Origin: Siderastrea siderea
Taxonomy: Eukaryota; Cnidaria; Anthozoa; Scleractinia; Rhizangiidae
Direction of reading: 5' to 3'
Assembly: GCA_964030785.1 (NCBI GenBank)
Contig: OZ034966.1
Span: 8,361,152 to 8,425,151, forward strand
DNA: 64,000 nucleotides
Part shown: positions 11,701 through 24,800 of the stretch, piece by piece
How positions within the stretch are numbered: the first letter of the stretch is position 1
Layout of the letters: each line of letters opens with the position of its first letter
Made by a program: the position numbers and the translations under genes
The notes under the pieces: generated by a model
Databases searched by the model: none
Told to the model about the DNA's origin: nothing
The model's input: the letters and a program-made list of their open reading frames with translations, nothing else

Positions 11701-14700
11701 TGGTACTATCTCTTTGGGTAATACATGACAAAAGGATAAGACTACAAAGCATGAACAGCATGCAAGCTGAATAGCCATGTGTCCATCTAGGCGGTACTAC
11801 AGTACTATTTACTTAGGTAATATGGTTCAAAGGGACAAGACCAATATCTTTGATAACATTAACGAAATGTAAGCTGTGAATGCTCGTGAACACACAGTAT
11901 GTCCTTTCACAGATGGTACAATCTTTTTAGGTAATACCAGTCGAAGGGACAAGGACTACTAAGTCTGAAAATATTTATGTTAAGCTATCAGAGTTATAGT
12001 AGAAACCTGTAAACAGCATAATCTGAAAGAAACTGTGTAATAGAAATCCAGGTGGAAAGTAAATGAAAGCTGAATATACATATACACAGCTTGCACCCCC
12101 CCCCCCCCAAATGTAGTAGGGAATTTGAACTCAAAAAGACAAGACAAGATTCAACAACAACTGCACGTGTTTCTTCCTTTTTCCCGAACTCCACTCGAAC
12201 CGGTTCTAACCGGTTCTGACTCTTGTGGCACGCTATATAATAGCACACAAAGTGTCCTACTACAGTCCACCCCTTCTTGGGTTTAAAACGCTTAGAAATT
12301 CAACAAAACAGAAAGTCTAATACATCAAGGAAAACGAATGGTAGCTTATGAGTCCACCCCTTCTTGGGAGTGTTACTTGTTAAGTTCCTGGAAAAGCCCC
12401 ATGTCCAAGGTGAGGAGGTATGTACCTCCATGCGGTCCACCGTTCAGTGATAAATAAGGGCATTTTGCAACAAGTCCTTTGAGTTTACCATGGCGGTTAA
12501 GAATGTCTCTAGCATCTGGAAAGCTCTGATAAACAACTTTACAAGCCTCAGAAGCATAGCACTGAGGTTTTGGTAAGGTCCTAAGATACTGTCCGAAAGC
12601 AAAAGCAACCTTAGCTAATTCAGGACTTATGCTATTATGACTAGCTTGATGTGAAAGTTCATTAGATCCTTGTACTGATGTTGGAGTATTGTCCCTGAGT
12701 TGCTCTGCGTCATCATCAGGACGAATGTCAGCATGTGGGTCACCATCACGAACTACAACAATTTTTTCAATGTTAACTGCTTTGAGTTCTTTGCCAGTGG
12801 TCATATGACGTAATCGTAGCAGATCTTGGCGACCACGAATGTGACCAACAACTAGAAAAGGACCATCGTATTTCCTTAGGAAGCGGGTAGCTGCTCCTTT
12901 TGGAGTTGAGCTTGGAGGAGGAAGTCGGACAAAAACTCGTTTACCATCAGGTATGTGAAGATCTCTGGAGTTCATATCATAATACTCTCGTTGGCTTCTC
13001 TTAAGGTCAGCTTTGATTCTGTCAAAGTTTTTCCTTGCTTCAATGGATCTTTTAATGAGCTCTTTGGCATAGGAAGACTGGGAGAGAGGTGCAGGAGGCA
13101 AATCATAGGAAAGTACTTCAGGAGAAGGTGCATGTCTTCCAAACATCAGGAGGAAAGGAGTGATGTGATCTGTTCCAGGTATTGAAGAGGTGTTGTGAGC
13201 GTACACAGGCTGAGGATCTGAGATGTGTTGGACAAAACTGGATTCAGATGAAGTTTCTGGGATGTTAACAACTGATGCATGGCATGACTTGGCTGGAACC
13301 AGTTGGTCCGTGGCAGCAGTCATGTGGAACGGGCCACTTAAAACTTTGACACCAGGCTGTATGTCTTGACCATCGACCCATAAGTCAGAAGGTGAAAAAG
13401 CCATGAGTGCAGTTCCAACGGTAAGGCAGACAGAGACAAAGTTCAGTCCACGATTTAGCTGAGAATTTCCTGGAGAATAGCCTGGAAATGAGGGACCAGT
13501 AAGCAGACAGGTGACACCAGCATGGGTGTTACTGCTACAACCATGTGCTTCTGTCAATGGGTTCTGGAGAGAACAGGCAATTTTGAATGACATGCTGGGG
13601 TGTCGAAAGTGGATGCTAGGCTCAGCATGATCCACCAAGGCCTGAGTGGCGTGTAAATGATTCTCACCGAATAACACGGGCCAAGAGAGACCAGGTACTA
13701 CGAGCATTTGAAAGGTGCTTTCTTTTCCATTGTTCCATTGGATTGGAATTTCCATTGTGCCAATGGCTTTCAACTGAGACTGTGAATCAGCAACAGATAC
13801 AGCAATAGGATTCTCAAGAGACTGGTACTTTAACTTTGGACATTTTGAAGCAACAAGGTCAGCGTGGGAGCGACTGACAAGAGATACGGAGCAGCAACTG
13901 TCAAGGGGTAGTGGAAGTTTTTCACCAGCAGAGATGACAGGAGTCCAGAGGATGTGACGTTCCTTGAGTGATCCAGCAGGGTTGGTAACAGCTGGCAGGC
14001 CAAAGATGGCAGTGTCTTGACCCACGGGTGCAATTTCATTACTTGGTTTATCTGTAGACTGAAGACCAGCGACCAGAGATTGAGGGGGTGTCTCTTTGTG
14101 ACGAACAGCTTTACATCCCCATTTGTTGCAGTTAGAACATTTGTGCAATCTTCCCGCAGAACATTTGTTGTTGGCTTGCTCACAGTTAGCTGAAATGAAC
14201 TTGTTAAAATTGCGACAGACTTCAGGAGTTTTCTTGGTAGGTCGCTTCGTACGCTTTGTGCAATCACGTGAGATGTGGTTTGTGTCACCACATATCCAGC
14301 AGGAGTTTTGTTGCTGTTGATGAGATCCACGGGGTGAATTAAATCGAGTAGGCGTAGTAACTAGGGCTGAACGCGAAGGTTTCCAGTCTGCAAGAGTGGA
14401 GGTGGAGGTTGAACCAGGTGAGGTTGAAGTTAATGACTGAGATGCAGGAGTCTTAGCGGAGAACGATTGTTCAATTCGACGAGCAGCTTCAATGGCTTTA
14501 TCGAGACGAGTAATCTGATCCGCCTGCAAAACGATGTGCTGAGCAATGTGCGGTTGCAACTTTGAAATGAATTGCGAAGTAACGTAAGTGGGACAAGCTT
14601 TACTGAGATTTTCCCCCAATTTGTCCAGTTTGTGTAAAACATTCTTGTACTTGAAGGCAAATTGATCAATTGACTCCGAAGGATCTTGCACCATTGCACT

Positions 14701-17700
14701 TAACTCGGAAGCAAGGCGGCGACATTTCGAATCTTTGGGCTCTTCAAATTCCTCTCGGAGGGCTTTGACATACATGTCGAATTGCTGAGATGGTGTTTGG
14801 GCGGTGAATCCTTCGGTCGATCGACAAAACGACAGCACAGATCGAGGCCACTCACCAAGGCATTGTTGTTCAAGGAGCGCTTGTCGAACAGGAGGCGTTA
14901 AATGAGCTGTTTGTTCCTGAAATCTTTCCAGAAAGTAAGAAATGTCGTCTTGAACCGTAGTATCCTGTCGAAAAGTGGGCAACTGGAGTGTTGGAAGGCG
15001 CAAATTTGGATTCTGAGTAACAACAGGGTCGGCTTCGCTCGATTGTTGACCATGTGACGCGGCGGTAATGGCGCCAACTTGAGTCGCGACTGTGTTTAGA
15101 TTTGTGGCTAAGCCCTTAACAACTTCGCTAAGTCCAGCAATTAGTCCTTGTAGCTCTTCTACTGTGGCAGGCATGGTGTTCAGCTTGAATCCCGGATTTT
15201 CCACCAATTTGTAGTAGGGAATTTGAACTCAAAAAGACAAGACAAGATTCAACAACAACTGCACGTGTTTCTTCCTTTTTCCCGAACTCCACTCGAACCG
15301 GTTCTAACCGGTTCTGACTCTTGTGGCACGCTATATAATAGCACACAAAGTGTCCTACTACACAAAGGTGAAGGCAAGAACACTAAGTTTAAAAATATTT
15401 ACGATAAGTCAAGTTTTCCGAGTTACCATTATACGCTATCAGCAAGGCCTGCAATGATTTGAAAAAAATATTCAACGTATGATGTATAAGAAGCTCATAT
15501 GTCTCTATGTCCCCCTGGGCGGTATTACTTCTTAGGGTAATACCGACTAGAGGGACAAGGCAACCTAGTTACACATAAAACGCAATAGAGCTGTGACAAA
15601 AGATCGATTATTTGTAAGACAATGTCTCAATCGCAAAAAGACGATTTTTAAATAAACATTTCAATTCTTACAAGACCCTCACAAGCTTACCGTTTCAGTT
15701 TCTTAATTTGGAGTACTTGAGCTAATTTAGCGTCGGCTAACAGAAGTTTTTTTCGAAGACATTGAACACTTCGACGCCAATTTCATGTTTAAACAAGCAC
15801 TGTACATGAATGGGGTGAAGTGTACAGTAAAAACCTTTTTTCTCGGCCTTTTTAATGCCTGCTTTGAATGCTCAGTCCGCCATATTGGATATTTGCCGAG
15901 AATTTTCCGAAAGCCGGCCGAATCGGAAAGTCGTTCCTAGTACTCCTCGGCTGTCCTCCTGGACGGTATTATTTAGGCACAACCCGGTGCGAGTCTTCCG
16001 GTGCCACAAGTGCCACAAATGTCAAGTGTTCAACACATGTTTTCTTGGATTTCCTATTCTTTCAAGCTTAAATGATGCCTCAAAGCAACAAAATTTGGAT
16101 ATCTACTCTTAAGAAGGAGGTAAGTTTAAAAGAAAATGATTTGTTAATGAAAGCTTGGCTTCAAAACTAACGATTTTAAGAAGATCATGTTCTCTCCTGT
16201 CTTCTTGAATTCGAAGCTATGTGGGAGCTATATTTACAGGTAGCTAGTTACATTTGAGGCAGACTGAATTTGCGAGTTTATTTCACTAAAGAAGCAGTTA
16301 TGGCATAATTGTGCAGTTTATAGAAAAGTTAAAATGAAACATCAAATAAAATGTTCTCCAGTGCCTTTCCACTGCAGAGTGTTTCCATCAATTTAGTTTA
16401 TAAACGGGACGTTCCATTTTTTATCCGAGTCCCCCGGAACGACCCAAAGGACACAAGATAATTGATGTTTTGAGTGTACAATGTCTTGATCTGAAAGCAA
16501 TAATAGAGATCATTTTCTGGAGAATTGAAAGAACAGAACTGTTAACTGAATACGACAATGACTCAGAACTGATTTTAATCACACAATGTTCTGTTTTGCT
16601 CTGCTAGGTATATACTCAATTCATAATCAGCTGCTGTGAGAACAGATGTGACACTCATGGCCAGAGCACTGCAGTGCCAAGTCAAGAGTAGCCTGCTCAG
16701 TATTAAAGCTTAGTCACTTTTAATAACTACTCAAACTACCAGGACACAATGCAATTGTAAATGTATTGTAAGTTGTCTGTAATCCACTCTGATTGAACAC
16801 AGCAAAATATTTTGAGAAAAAAGAAAAACTGAGACAATGAGTTTGTTGTCTGATTCACTTTGCGTATACTGATGAAGCTTTATTTAAAAGAAGTGTTCAG
16901 AATTAAATAATTGTAATTTTTCCAATGTTGAATTGAATTTTCTTCCAGTCACTGACTGTGTTGACAATTCTTGAAAATGTATTCACTGAAACAGATGTGA
17001 ATTTCAGAGGACAATACATACAGGTAGGTCACGTACATACTGTTATGCCCGAGAAATATAGTATTCAATGTCATATAAAGACTCTTGTGAACTTTGTGGA
17101 ACTTTGTGGAGATGTTATTTTAATCACAGCTGCACTGCATCAGTACAAGATGTAGTCTCCAGGCTAGTTTCCAGAGTGCTGAAACTATGGTGAATTAATG
17201 CTCTAGATAAATTCACAAGAAAAGGTTTAAAGGTTTTATAGTGCAGGCATTAAGTTTAAAAGTTTCAATAAATCAAAACAAAGTTGAATTTTGTGGCCTG
17301 GATGACAAACTTGTAAAGAATCCTTACAATTTTTCGAATAAATACTTAATAATCAACTTTAAGTTTGTTTGTTGTTTGATGTGCATTAGATCCTAGTATT
17401 GACTGTTCTCAGTAATTCCCAGAAAGAATTCCTAGGAATTCAATTTTTTTTTCCAGATTTTATTTAATCCTCTCAGATTCCTAGGAATTTTTTCCAAGCT
17501 AATCTAAGACCATGCGAAGCTTGGAATTCCTAGGAATTCCGTGTTCCAATTACCATGAAAATTCACACCTTCATTCCTAAGAATTCCTAGGAATTCTTAG
17601 GAAAAAATTCCTAGGAATTCTTAGGAAATTCTTAGGAATTCCTAGCTTCATTTTGCAAGGGGGCCCCCGCCGGGTGGTTTGGGGGGTTCGGTTTCCATTA

Positions 17701-20700
17701 TATTGTGTCCTGGCGTGGTAAATGGATGATCAGTACAAATCGATGTCAATCGATGTAAACCAATATCAATTAGTTATCAATCATTCAAAGTAATTTTGGT
17801 TTTCAATGAACAAATTATCAATTGTTATGGGAAATGCTTTTTTAATGTTTTATTTCAATTGATTGGTCATCTACTTCCAAATTCAATCAATTACAATTGA
17901 CATTAAATGTCTTTGTATTGATTGTTATCAGCACCAGCATTTTTAAAGGGACACTATCCCGATAATGCGCACGCGTGAACGTCAGCTGTTATCTTAAAAA
18001 AAAAAAACAATAGAACTGTCACATTGAGGTGACAAGATTACCCCGCGGCCCACGCGGTGATCCGCTGTTTACATCCGCCATTTAAATATTTGCTCGCGTT
18101 TTATAGCTCTAAGGAAGCTACAACTTAAATTTCTTGACAAAAAGGGTCTGTAGATCACAATCCATGATGCGAAGCACAAAATATAAATCACCGGAGATTT
18201 TCGGATTTAATTGCAGTGAAAGCTAGAGATTTCTTTGGCGAAACATCACGTCGGACTTTTGTAACAAGAGGACCTATTAGTTCCTATTGTTTTTGGAGGG
18301 ACAAATATGTCGTTTAAAGTGCAAAATAAGGTCAGCTAGCATTTTTGGCGAGCCATCAGCAGCTCAGAAATTCGCGGATAGGATTCTGTTTCCTAAAATT
18401 TTCTGCGGCCTAAATATTCAGCTAAAAAATCTGAACAGAACAATCCGTATTAGCTTTCACAAATATGCCTTTATAAACCTCTGAAGCAATCTTATAAAGC
18501 AGGAAATGATATTTCAAGTATTTTGCTAAAATTTTCTCGTTGGGTGACCCTGATTATACACAAAGATCTAACTGAGCGTGATGCAAAACACAAAATCCTG
18601 CAACAGAATTAAAAACAATAAGCCAACCCCGGCGTTACAAACATCAGCAGGGAAACTCGTCACGCTGCAGTGAATATTTCAGATCCTTTATTGTTGAAAA
18701 TATAAACATGAGAGGCGGAAAAACCCATAAATTTCCTAAATGAGCCAAATTCAACGTACCTATCATACAAGAGCGGCATAAAAACCACATTGAGTCGCTT
18801 AACAAACGATCAGAAGTCAAACCAACGAAGAATAACAAACGACAAAAGCCACAAGAATCCACCACTTATGACCTCGATATGACCTCGAGAATGCGATGCC
18901 TACGTTGTAACTGCTCGATTCAGTCAACATTTAAAAATCCTCCGTTCTAAACCCGCTACAAAAAAACAAGAAGCAAAATGGGCAAAAGACCAAGATAAGG
19001 CGCGGCGTACAAGTACAAGTAGAAGTCGTGCAGCGTGCAGGCCTTCCAACCCATCAGTTTATGGCTGTGTCGGTCGAATACAAACACCACTGATCCCTTC
19101 AGTCGTTTCCATGTCTCATGGGTTGCTTTCTTTATATATATTCTGGTATGCTGCTAGTTCCATTTCTTATTATTCCTTTCACGATCTTCTGAGCTTTTAT
19201 GGAGGCTGCCGGGAGAAAGAAGCTTTCGACCGGCGCCATAGCGCTTCCCTCCTCTCGGTCCTCCGTCCAACAGCATTGAAAACAATGCCAAAAAAATCCG
19301 ATCTCACACAAATTGGAACTTAACGAAAACTGTATATCATTAATCTATATTACTGGGAGAAGCTTTAGGGTAAAATTGAACTAAACTGAGCACGATGCAA
19401 ACAGATTTTTGAAGGTTCTATATCACTTCTCGCATCTTTTGAATTCGCGACATCCTGTCAGGAAATCAAAGTTTGGAGCATGCGCAGTAACCAGATATTG
19501 GTCCTTTAAGGCTAGTTGCCATGTGATTACAATTGCAAGTGTTTGCTAAATCAGCTGCTAAAAATTCTGTGATAATAATTATGGAAACAAACATTGTATC
19601 ATTTGCGATTCAGCAAACACCATCATAGACAATCGTGGAAAATATAACATATCATCTGGGACTGCATTCATCTGTAATCAATTGCAATCATGTAATCACT
19701 ATGGGAACCTATTTCTGTGATTAACCACCGCTATTGACTGCTAATCAAAATTCTTTCCATAAATAGTTCATATTTTTGGTCAATCTGCTAACCTGAATGT
19801 ATTCAGGAGAACTTTGTTTTTAGATTGTTCATGCTCCTTTTTTAATTTGCAAACTTTTGAAACACAGCTCTTTGTTTTCATCATGGATCAAACAAGTGAA
19901 AAATTTTTATGATTCCATGATCATCTCTGCACAAACCAGTCAGAACATGTAGCAGATGCCAAGTTTAGGGAAGTGTGCACAACAACAGTGTAGTGTAAAA
20001 TTTAGTTTTTGGTTGAGAATGTGTATCTTGTTATTTTAACCAATAACAGATCACAGTGAAACAAAAACAAAGCTAACACAAATAGCTACTTCTCACAAAC
20101 AGAGGATGTTTACAGGATAGTGGTACATATAACTGAAGGGCCCGGTGGAAAAAGGGCGGAAGTGATGATTTGAGGTTAAAATCGAAATTGCTCCTATTTA
20201 GCTGAACATTGGCACACTGGTTTTCATGTGAGGAACGCTGTTGTGCACTTATTTCTTGACATGAGATCTAAAATTTGAAGAATTAGCGTATTACTTTTGC
20301 GTGAAAAGTTTTGTTGAACTGAACTCGCTCAAGTGATGCGTGAAAGATTTCTTTTGTTCTCTGCCTGAACTAAAGCAAAGGAATTCAACCTAGAATCCGC
20401 GGTCCTGTTGTTTTCTTTGTGTCACTTTTAAGCAAAAGTAATATGCTAATTCTTCAAATTCTAGATCTCAGGTCAAGAAATAAGTGCGCAACAGCGTTCC
20501 TCGCCTGAAAACCAGCCTGTGTGCCAATGTTCAGCTAAATAGGAGCAATTTCGATTTTAACCTCAAATCATCACTTACGCCCTTTTTCCACCGGGCCCTT
20601 CAACTGTCACTCTTGTGTTATATGGGTTTTATTCTGGAAGGAAGTGGTTAAAACTTAAAGAAGTATACATGTATAACTAACAGCTTGTTAGATACCAGCA

Positions 20701-21750
20701 CATGGTTTTGTACAGGAATGAGAATCTTGAGGGGTAATTGCAGCTACTGCATTGGTATTCATGACTCACCAATATAACATTTTTCACTTGTAGCAAGTAA
20801 ACGAATAGGAGAGGAACCTGCAAGAGAAATATAGTGGTATCATGTAAACACTCCCTCAGTTGAAAACCATGTTAAAATGTGAAAATAACCTAATTTAGCC
20901 TGAGCAATTTTTCAATTTGATCTTATCAGTTTTCGTGTTAATAGATCATTAAAAAGTATTGCTGGTTTTCACGTGACGTCATAAAATTCTAAAATCATAA
21001 ATCGCGAGGTCTTCAGATTTTATATCCCTACCAGGTTGAAGATGACTTAAAAATATACCTTTTCACAAGTTTTCAGCTCGGTAGCGTCTTTCGTTTTGAA
21101 AATACCGAATATTAAATTTCTGGCTCTTCACCCTACGTGACACCAACACAGCGTCCCTGACAAAGCTTTCTCCTGTGCAAAAAAAGGACTCTCGTGATTT
21201 TAGCAGTTTGGACAGTTAAAGCATTAGGAGAGAAATTAATGTGGTTGTGTAGTAGTTCACAAGAGAAAAGTAATCGCTGGAAGAGCAGAAGTGAATTGCA
21301 GATGTTTTAATTGATTTCCGGTGGCCATGTTAGTGCCCCTCCGAGGGACACCAACATGGCGTTTCCATACTGAGCTCTACAGTTTTCAGTCGAATGTTTC
21401 AGCAAATAACTCAACAACGGAATACCTTACAGACTGAGACTTGGTGAAGTTGTTTAGTTGTGTATCCTTTATTTATAACATTACAAACTCTTGGCTTCTT
21501 TCATCAACTGGTTTTGATTTTAATATTTTATGGTGTGACAGTGAAAACCAAGAATTGAAAATAATTGAACTGATAGAGGGGTTTTATTAAGGCCAGGCAC
21601 TGCAGAAGGGAAATTGACCAGCTGTGCAGATCTTGCCTGGCTGCTTTGATCATCTCAGCAAAGTTTTTCTTCTATAAAGAATTTGAATTCACAATTTTTT
21701 GCCTCCCTGTGACAAGCATTTGCCTTTCTTCTCAAAACCTTCATGGACCC

Positions 21751-21801
<51 letters not shown>

Positions 21802-24800
21802 ACGATGCTGATTACTTTTTAGGGACATTTATATTTTTTGTTTTTCTTGTAGTAATGTGTCCAAGAAAGTGAAGCCATGGTTTTTCTTTGTCTTGGCTGT
21901 GACATTCTCAGTATTAAAGTAAATATTTCGTTATTTAACTGCAAAGAAATTTTATTAACAAATGTTTTAACATGGATGCTTTAGTACAACTAAATAACAG
22001 CTGCAGCAAATTGATGGGACTACATCTGTATCTTCTGGACAGTAGTACAAAAGATGTCAGTTTATTTTGTTACCCTTGTCAATTTATGCACGTAATGTTT
22101 TTTGTTGTTGTTGTAACAATTCTCTTGGGCATAGAACTGCAGGGACCATTTGCACTAGGAAAGGGGGTGGGGGGGGGTGGGTTGGGTTGGGTGGCTAAGG
22201 TGTGGTGAGCTTGATGGGGCTGGTCACTTGGTTTGTGATTTACTAGTAAATACATGTTGTAAAGACCAGCTTTTAAGGGATCACTTGTATTTCAGGGAAT
22301 GGGAGCTCCAGGGAGGGGTGGGGGGAGGAGGATGGAATTTCCATTATTATGTTGGATATTAAATGCTGGACAGTTCTTTAATTACTGTGACCATAGGAGG
22401 TATCTTACAGGAGCCATCCAATATAATATTTTATATATTTCATATATGCCCATAGCCTCTTTAAATAGTTGGGACACTTCTTGGATCTAATTGCCTGTAA
22501 GGCTGCTAATTTGAGGGTAGCAAGGGACTGGCTTCCACTGCCTCCCTTGGAAGTAAATTCTAGGCCCATACCCCTCTTCTGCTGGTCGGGGTATGGTTTT
22601 GGGCATTTTGATCTGGAAAAGGGTATAAAAAAGGGATATTGTGGTCTGGAATAGGGGATCATTTTTTCAGAGTTCGGGACAGAGATTGGTTGTCCAGAAT
22701 AGGATATCAGAAGCTTGTGGTTAATAAAAATTCGAGTTTAAACAAATGATAGCTATATATAGATCGCTCGTGAGGATATGTTGAAAGTTTAATACTGAAT
22801 GAAGCAAAGGGTAACGTGCAAAGTTCTAAGAAAACCATGAACACTGCAATTATTTCTGAAAAGTTTATTTGTGTTGGAAAAAGCCAATCAGATATGAGAT
22901 GAATAGATTTTAATTCTATTAATGAATTAACTGACTGTTTCAGGTATTTTTTTTCTATTTATGATGAAGTTCCTGAAACTGCCAAACTTTTAGCCATCTC
23001 AGATTCATATCCTAAGTGTATCCTTTCGTTATTTATACATGTATTTTGTGTATAATTTTTAAGACTATTATAAAAGAAAAAATGGGAGCCCCTCTATCAG
23101 TGCTTAGTGTAAGCATTAGACTTTTTTGCTCTTACCCCAAAGTATTGGTTTATTTTTGGAGCCGGGAGACTTGGGGGGATCCCACGTGTTCTTCCCTATC
23201 CTTCCCCCCAAATAACTTTGCAACAAATTACTGGTACTAGCTGGACAGATGATTCTTAACTGTGCAAAACACAGGCCAAATTTTACTGATGAAGGGGCAA
23301 ATGACTGTATAATTTGTGAACTGCCAAATGTGAAATAAAATGGGAGGCAGAATTTTACTTACCATGTTCCTTCATCTAGTGGTCCTCTTTATGATTAAAC
23401 AGTAATCATCACCGCTAGAAAAAGTAACGTTAAGAATGGCCCATGACTTTAAGGACGGTGCCTCTTAATATACATGTATTTTTGCAAAGGTTATGACTAT
23501 GGGGAAAAAGTAGATCTTAGCAAGGGTTATTGGAATCCAAAAAGAAAAATGTGGGTATTACCACGCATTTTTCAGAGGTAATTAAGCAACCATAATTCTA
23601 AAAAAGTGTTAAAATACGAAATAATGTATGGCAATTTCTTTCCAAATTTAAGCTCAATTATCTCTGAAAATGCGTGGTTACCCCCGATTTTCTTTTTGGA
23701 TTCTGATAGCCCTTGCTAAGATCTGCTTTTTCCACGTAGTCATAAACTGTGCAAAAACATTGTTGTGTTAGTGGGCAAATTCCTTAAGAGAACCGAATAT
23801 CCCAAGATGTCAAGAACGTATGTACAGTTTAACAAAAGGAGGCACCGTCCTTAATATCCATGATTGGTAACACTTTACTTTTTCAAGCATTTTGTCTTAC
23901 TCTTACTTTTTGTTAACTTCTTAATCTTCTAATGGTTTTGAACAAAAATGCAATTGTCACTGAAAATAATAGTATATACTTTAATCTGTAGCAGTTCAAA
24001 AAACTTAATGGCAGGTTGCAGTTTAATTTTCATCCCTCCCCCCCCCCCCCCCACAAAGAAAAAACTGCCTGACTCTAATTTTTTTCAAGCCCTGTGTTTC
24101 TCTTTCTTGCTGCCAGCTTGGGAATCTCACTTCCTGCCAATTCTATCTTCTCTTGCCTCCAATGGATATCCCACCCACTTCTTCCTTGTTTCCTGCCCTC
24201 ACCTTCCCCAAAGTACTTTAAGGGGTGACAACTGGTAACCTCCAGACTTTGCGAGATGGTGAGACAATCATTTTTTTGTGCGAGCTGGAGACCCTTTCAC
24301 ATCAGAACTTCGAGTTTCATTTTATAGCGTTCTAAAAAGTCAAGGCCCTAGGGGGCTTTGTGTAAAGATTGAGATCCTAAGATGGCTAGGTTGAAGAAAC
24401 TTGATATTCTGAGGCTGTTTTGTCGAACATTTGGGACTCTAAGATGCAAAGAACTGTTAAAAGAATGAGACTGTGAGAAACTTATGATTCAGCTGAAATT
24501 TTGTGATACCTTTCAGTGCTTTCAATAAGCACCGACGGCCGACGAAAAGCGTCGGCTATTTCGCTCAGAGAAATCGGCTACTTTTCCCCTAAATTGAAGT
24601 AATTACAGGAAGATTCTTTCAAAGCCCCCGTTGATACAGTCGGTTACTCTACTCAAACCAGCTGCCTACTTCAAATTTTATTGAAACCCCTGCCTTTATA
24701 AGGTTTGGTAAGACCATTCACCACCCCTTACTTTACACAGGGGAGTAACAGGTGAAGAATGGTCTATTAAAAGTGAAGACTCCAGTCTCATAAATAATTT

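Larger units (their letters stand above)
9325..11960 (-). repeat. ~110-bp satellite, right array
   Basis: About 14 units of the alternating types, split by the element at 9675-10973. Typical minus-derived words on the plus strand are GGTACTATTTTCTTAGGTAA, CAAAGGGACAAGAC and CTGAATACTCATGAATACAA. Units at 11057-11700 are more alike than those toward the outer end, which suggests local expansion. Confidence 0.85.
12112..15362 (-). mobile_element. Non-autonomous Ty3/gypsy-type LTR element, internally deleted
   Basis: Two identical 153-bp LTRs (12112-12264 and 15210-15362) start TGTAGTAGG and end CCTACTACA. They are flanked by CAAA on both sides, a 4-bp duplication. The element reads on the minus strand, so 15210-15362 is the 5' LTR. 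One 944-codon frame encodes Gag, zinc fingers, a protease-like segment, then the C-terminal tail of integrase. RT, RNase H and the integrase core are absent. LTR identity implies recent movement with enzymes supplied in trans. Confidence 0.9.
5860..15774. mobile_element. 9.9-kb foldback structure with satellite arms
   Basis: The outer ends match in inverse orientation: TGTTCAATGTCTTCG from about 5866 and the same on the minus strand near 15769. Matching continues through AGCTCAAGTACTCCAAATTA, the satellite arrays, AGATTGAGGTGTC and the C/G-rich block beside TTCCATGGAAGGG, to inner ends near 7737 and 8822. The left arm is 1.9 kb. The right arm is 7 kb, longer through a 3.25-kb LTR element, a fuller TAA-flanked element and more satellite units. 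Drosophila FB elements also have long inverted ends made of tandem repeats; kinship is inference. No flanking target duplication found. Confidence 0.85.
8822..15774 (-). repeat. Right arm of the foldback
   Basis: Inverse copy of the left arm with three differences. The satellite is longer. The TAA-flanked element is 1.3 kb and not 116 bp. An LTR element sits at 12112-15362. Outside these, alignable stretches differ by only scattered substitutions and small indels. Confidence 0.85.

Noticed and set aside
13830..14699. Long minus-strand frames inside the LTR element
   Set aside because: They overlap the 944-codon Gag frame in other phases and lack domains.
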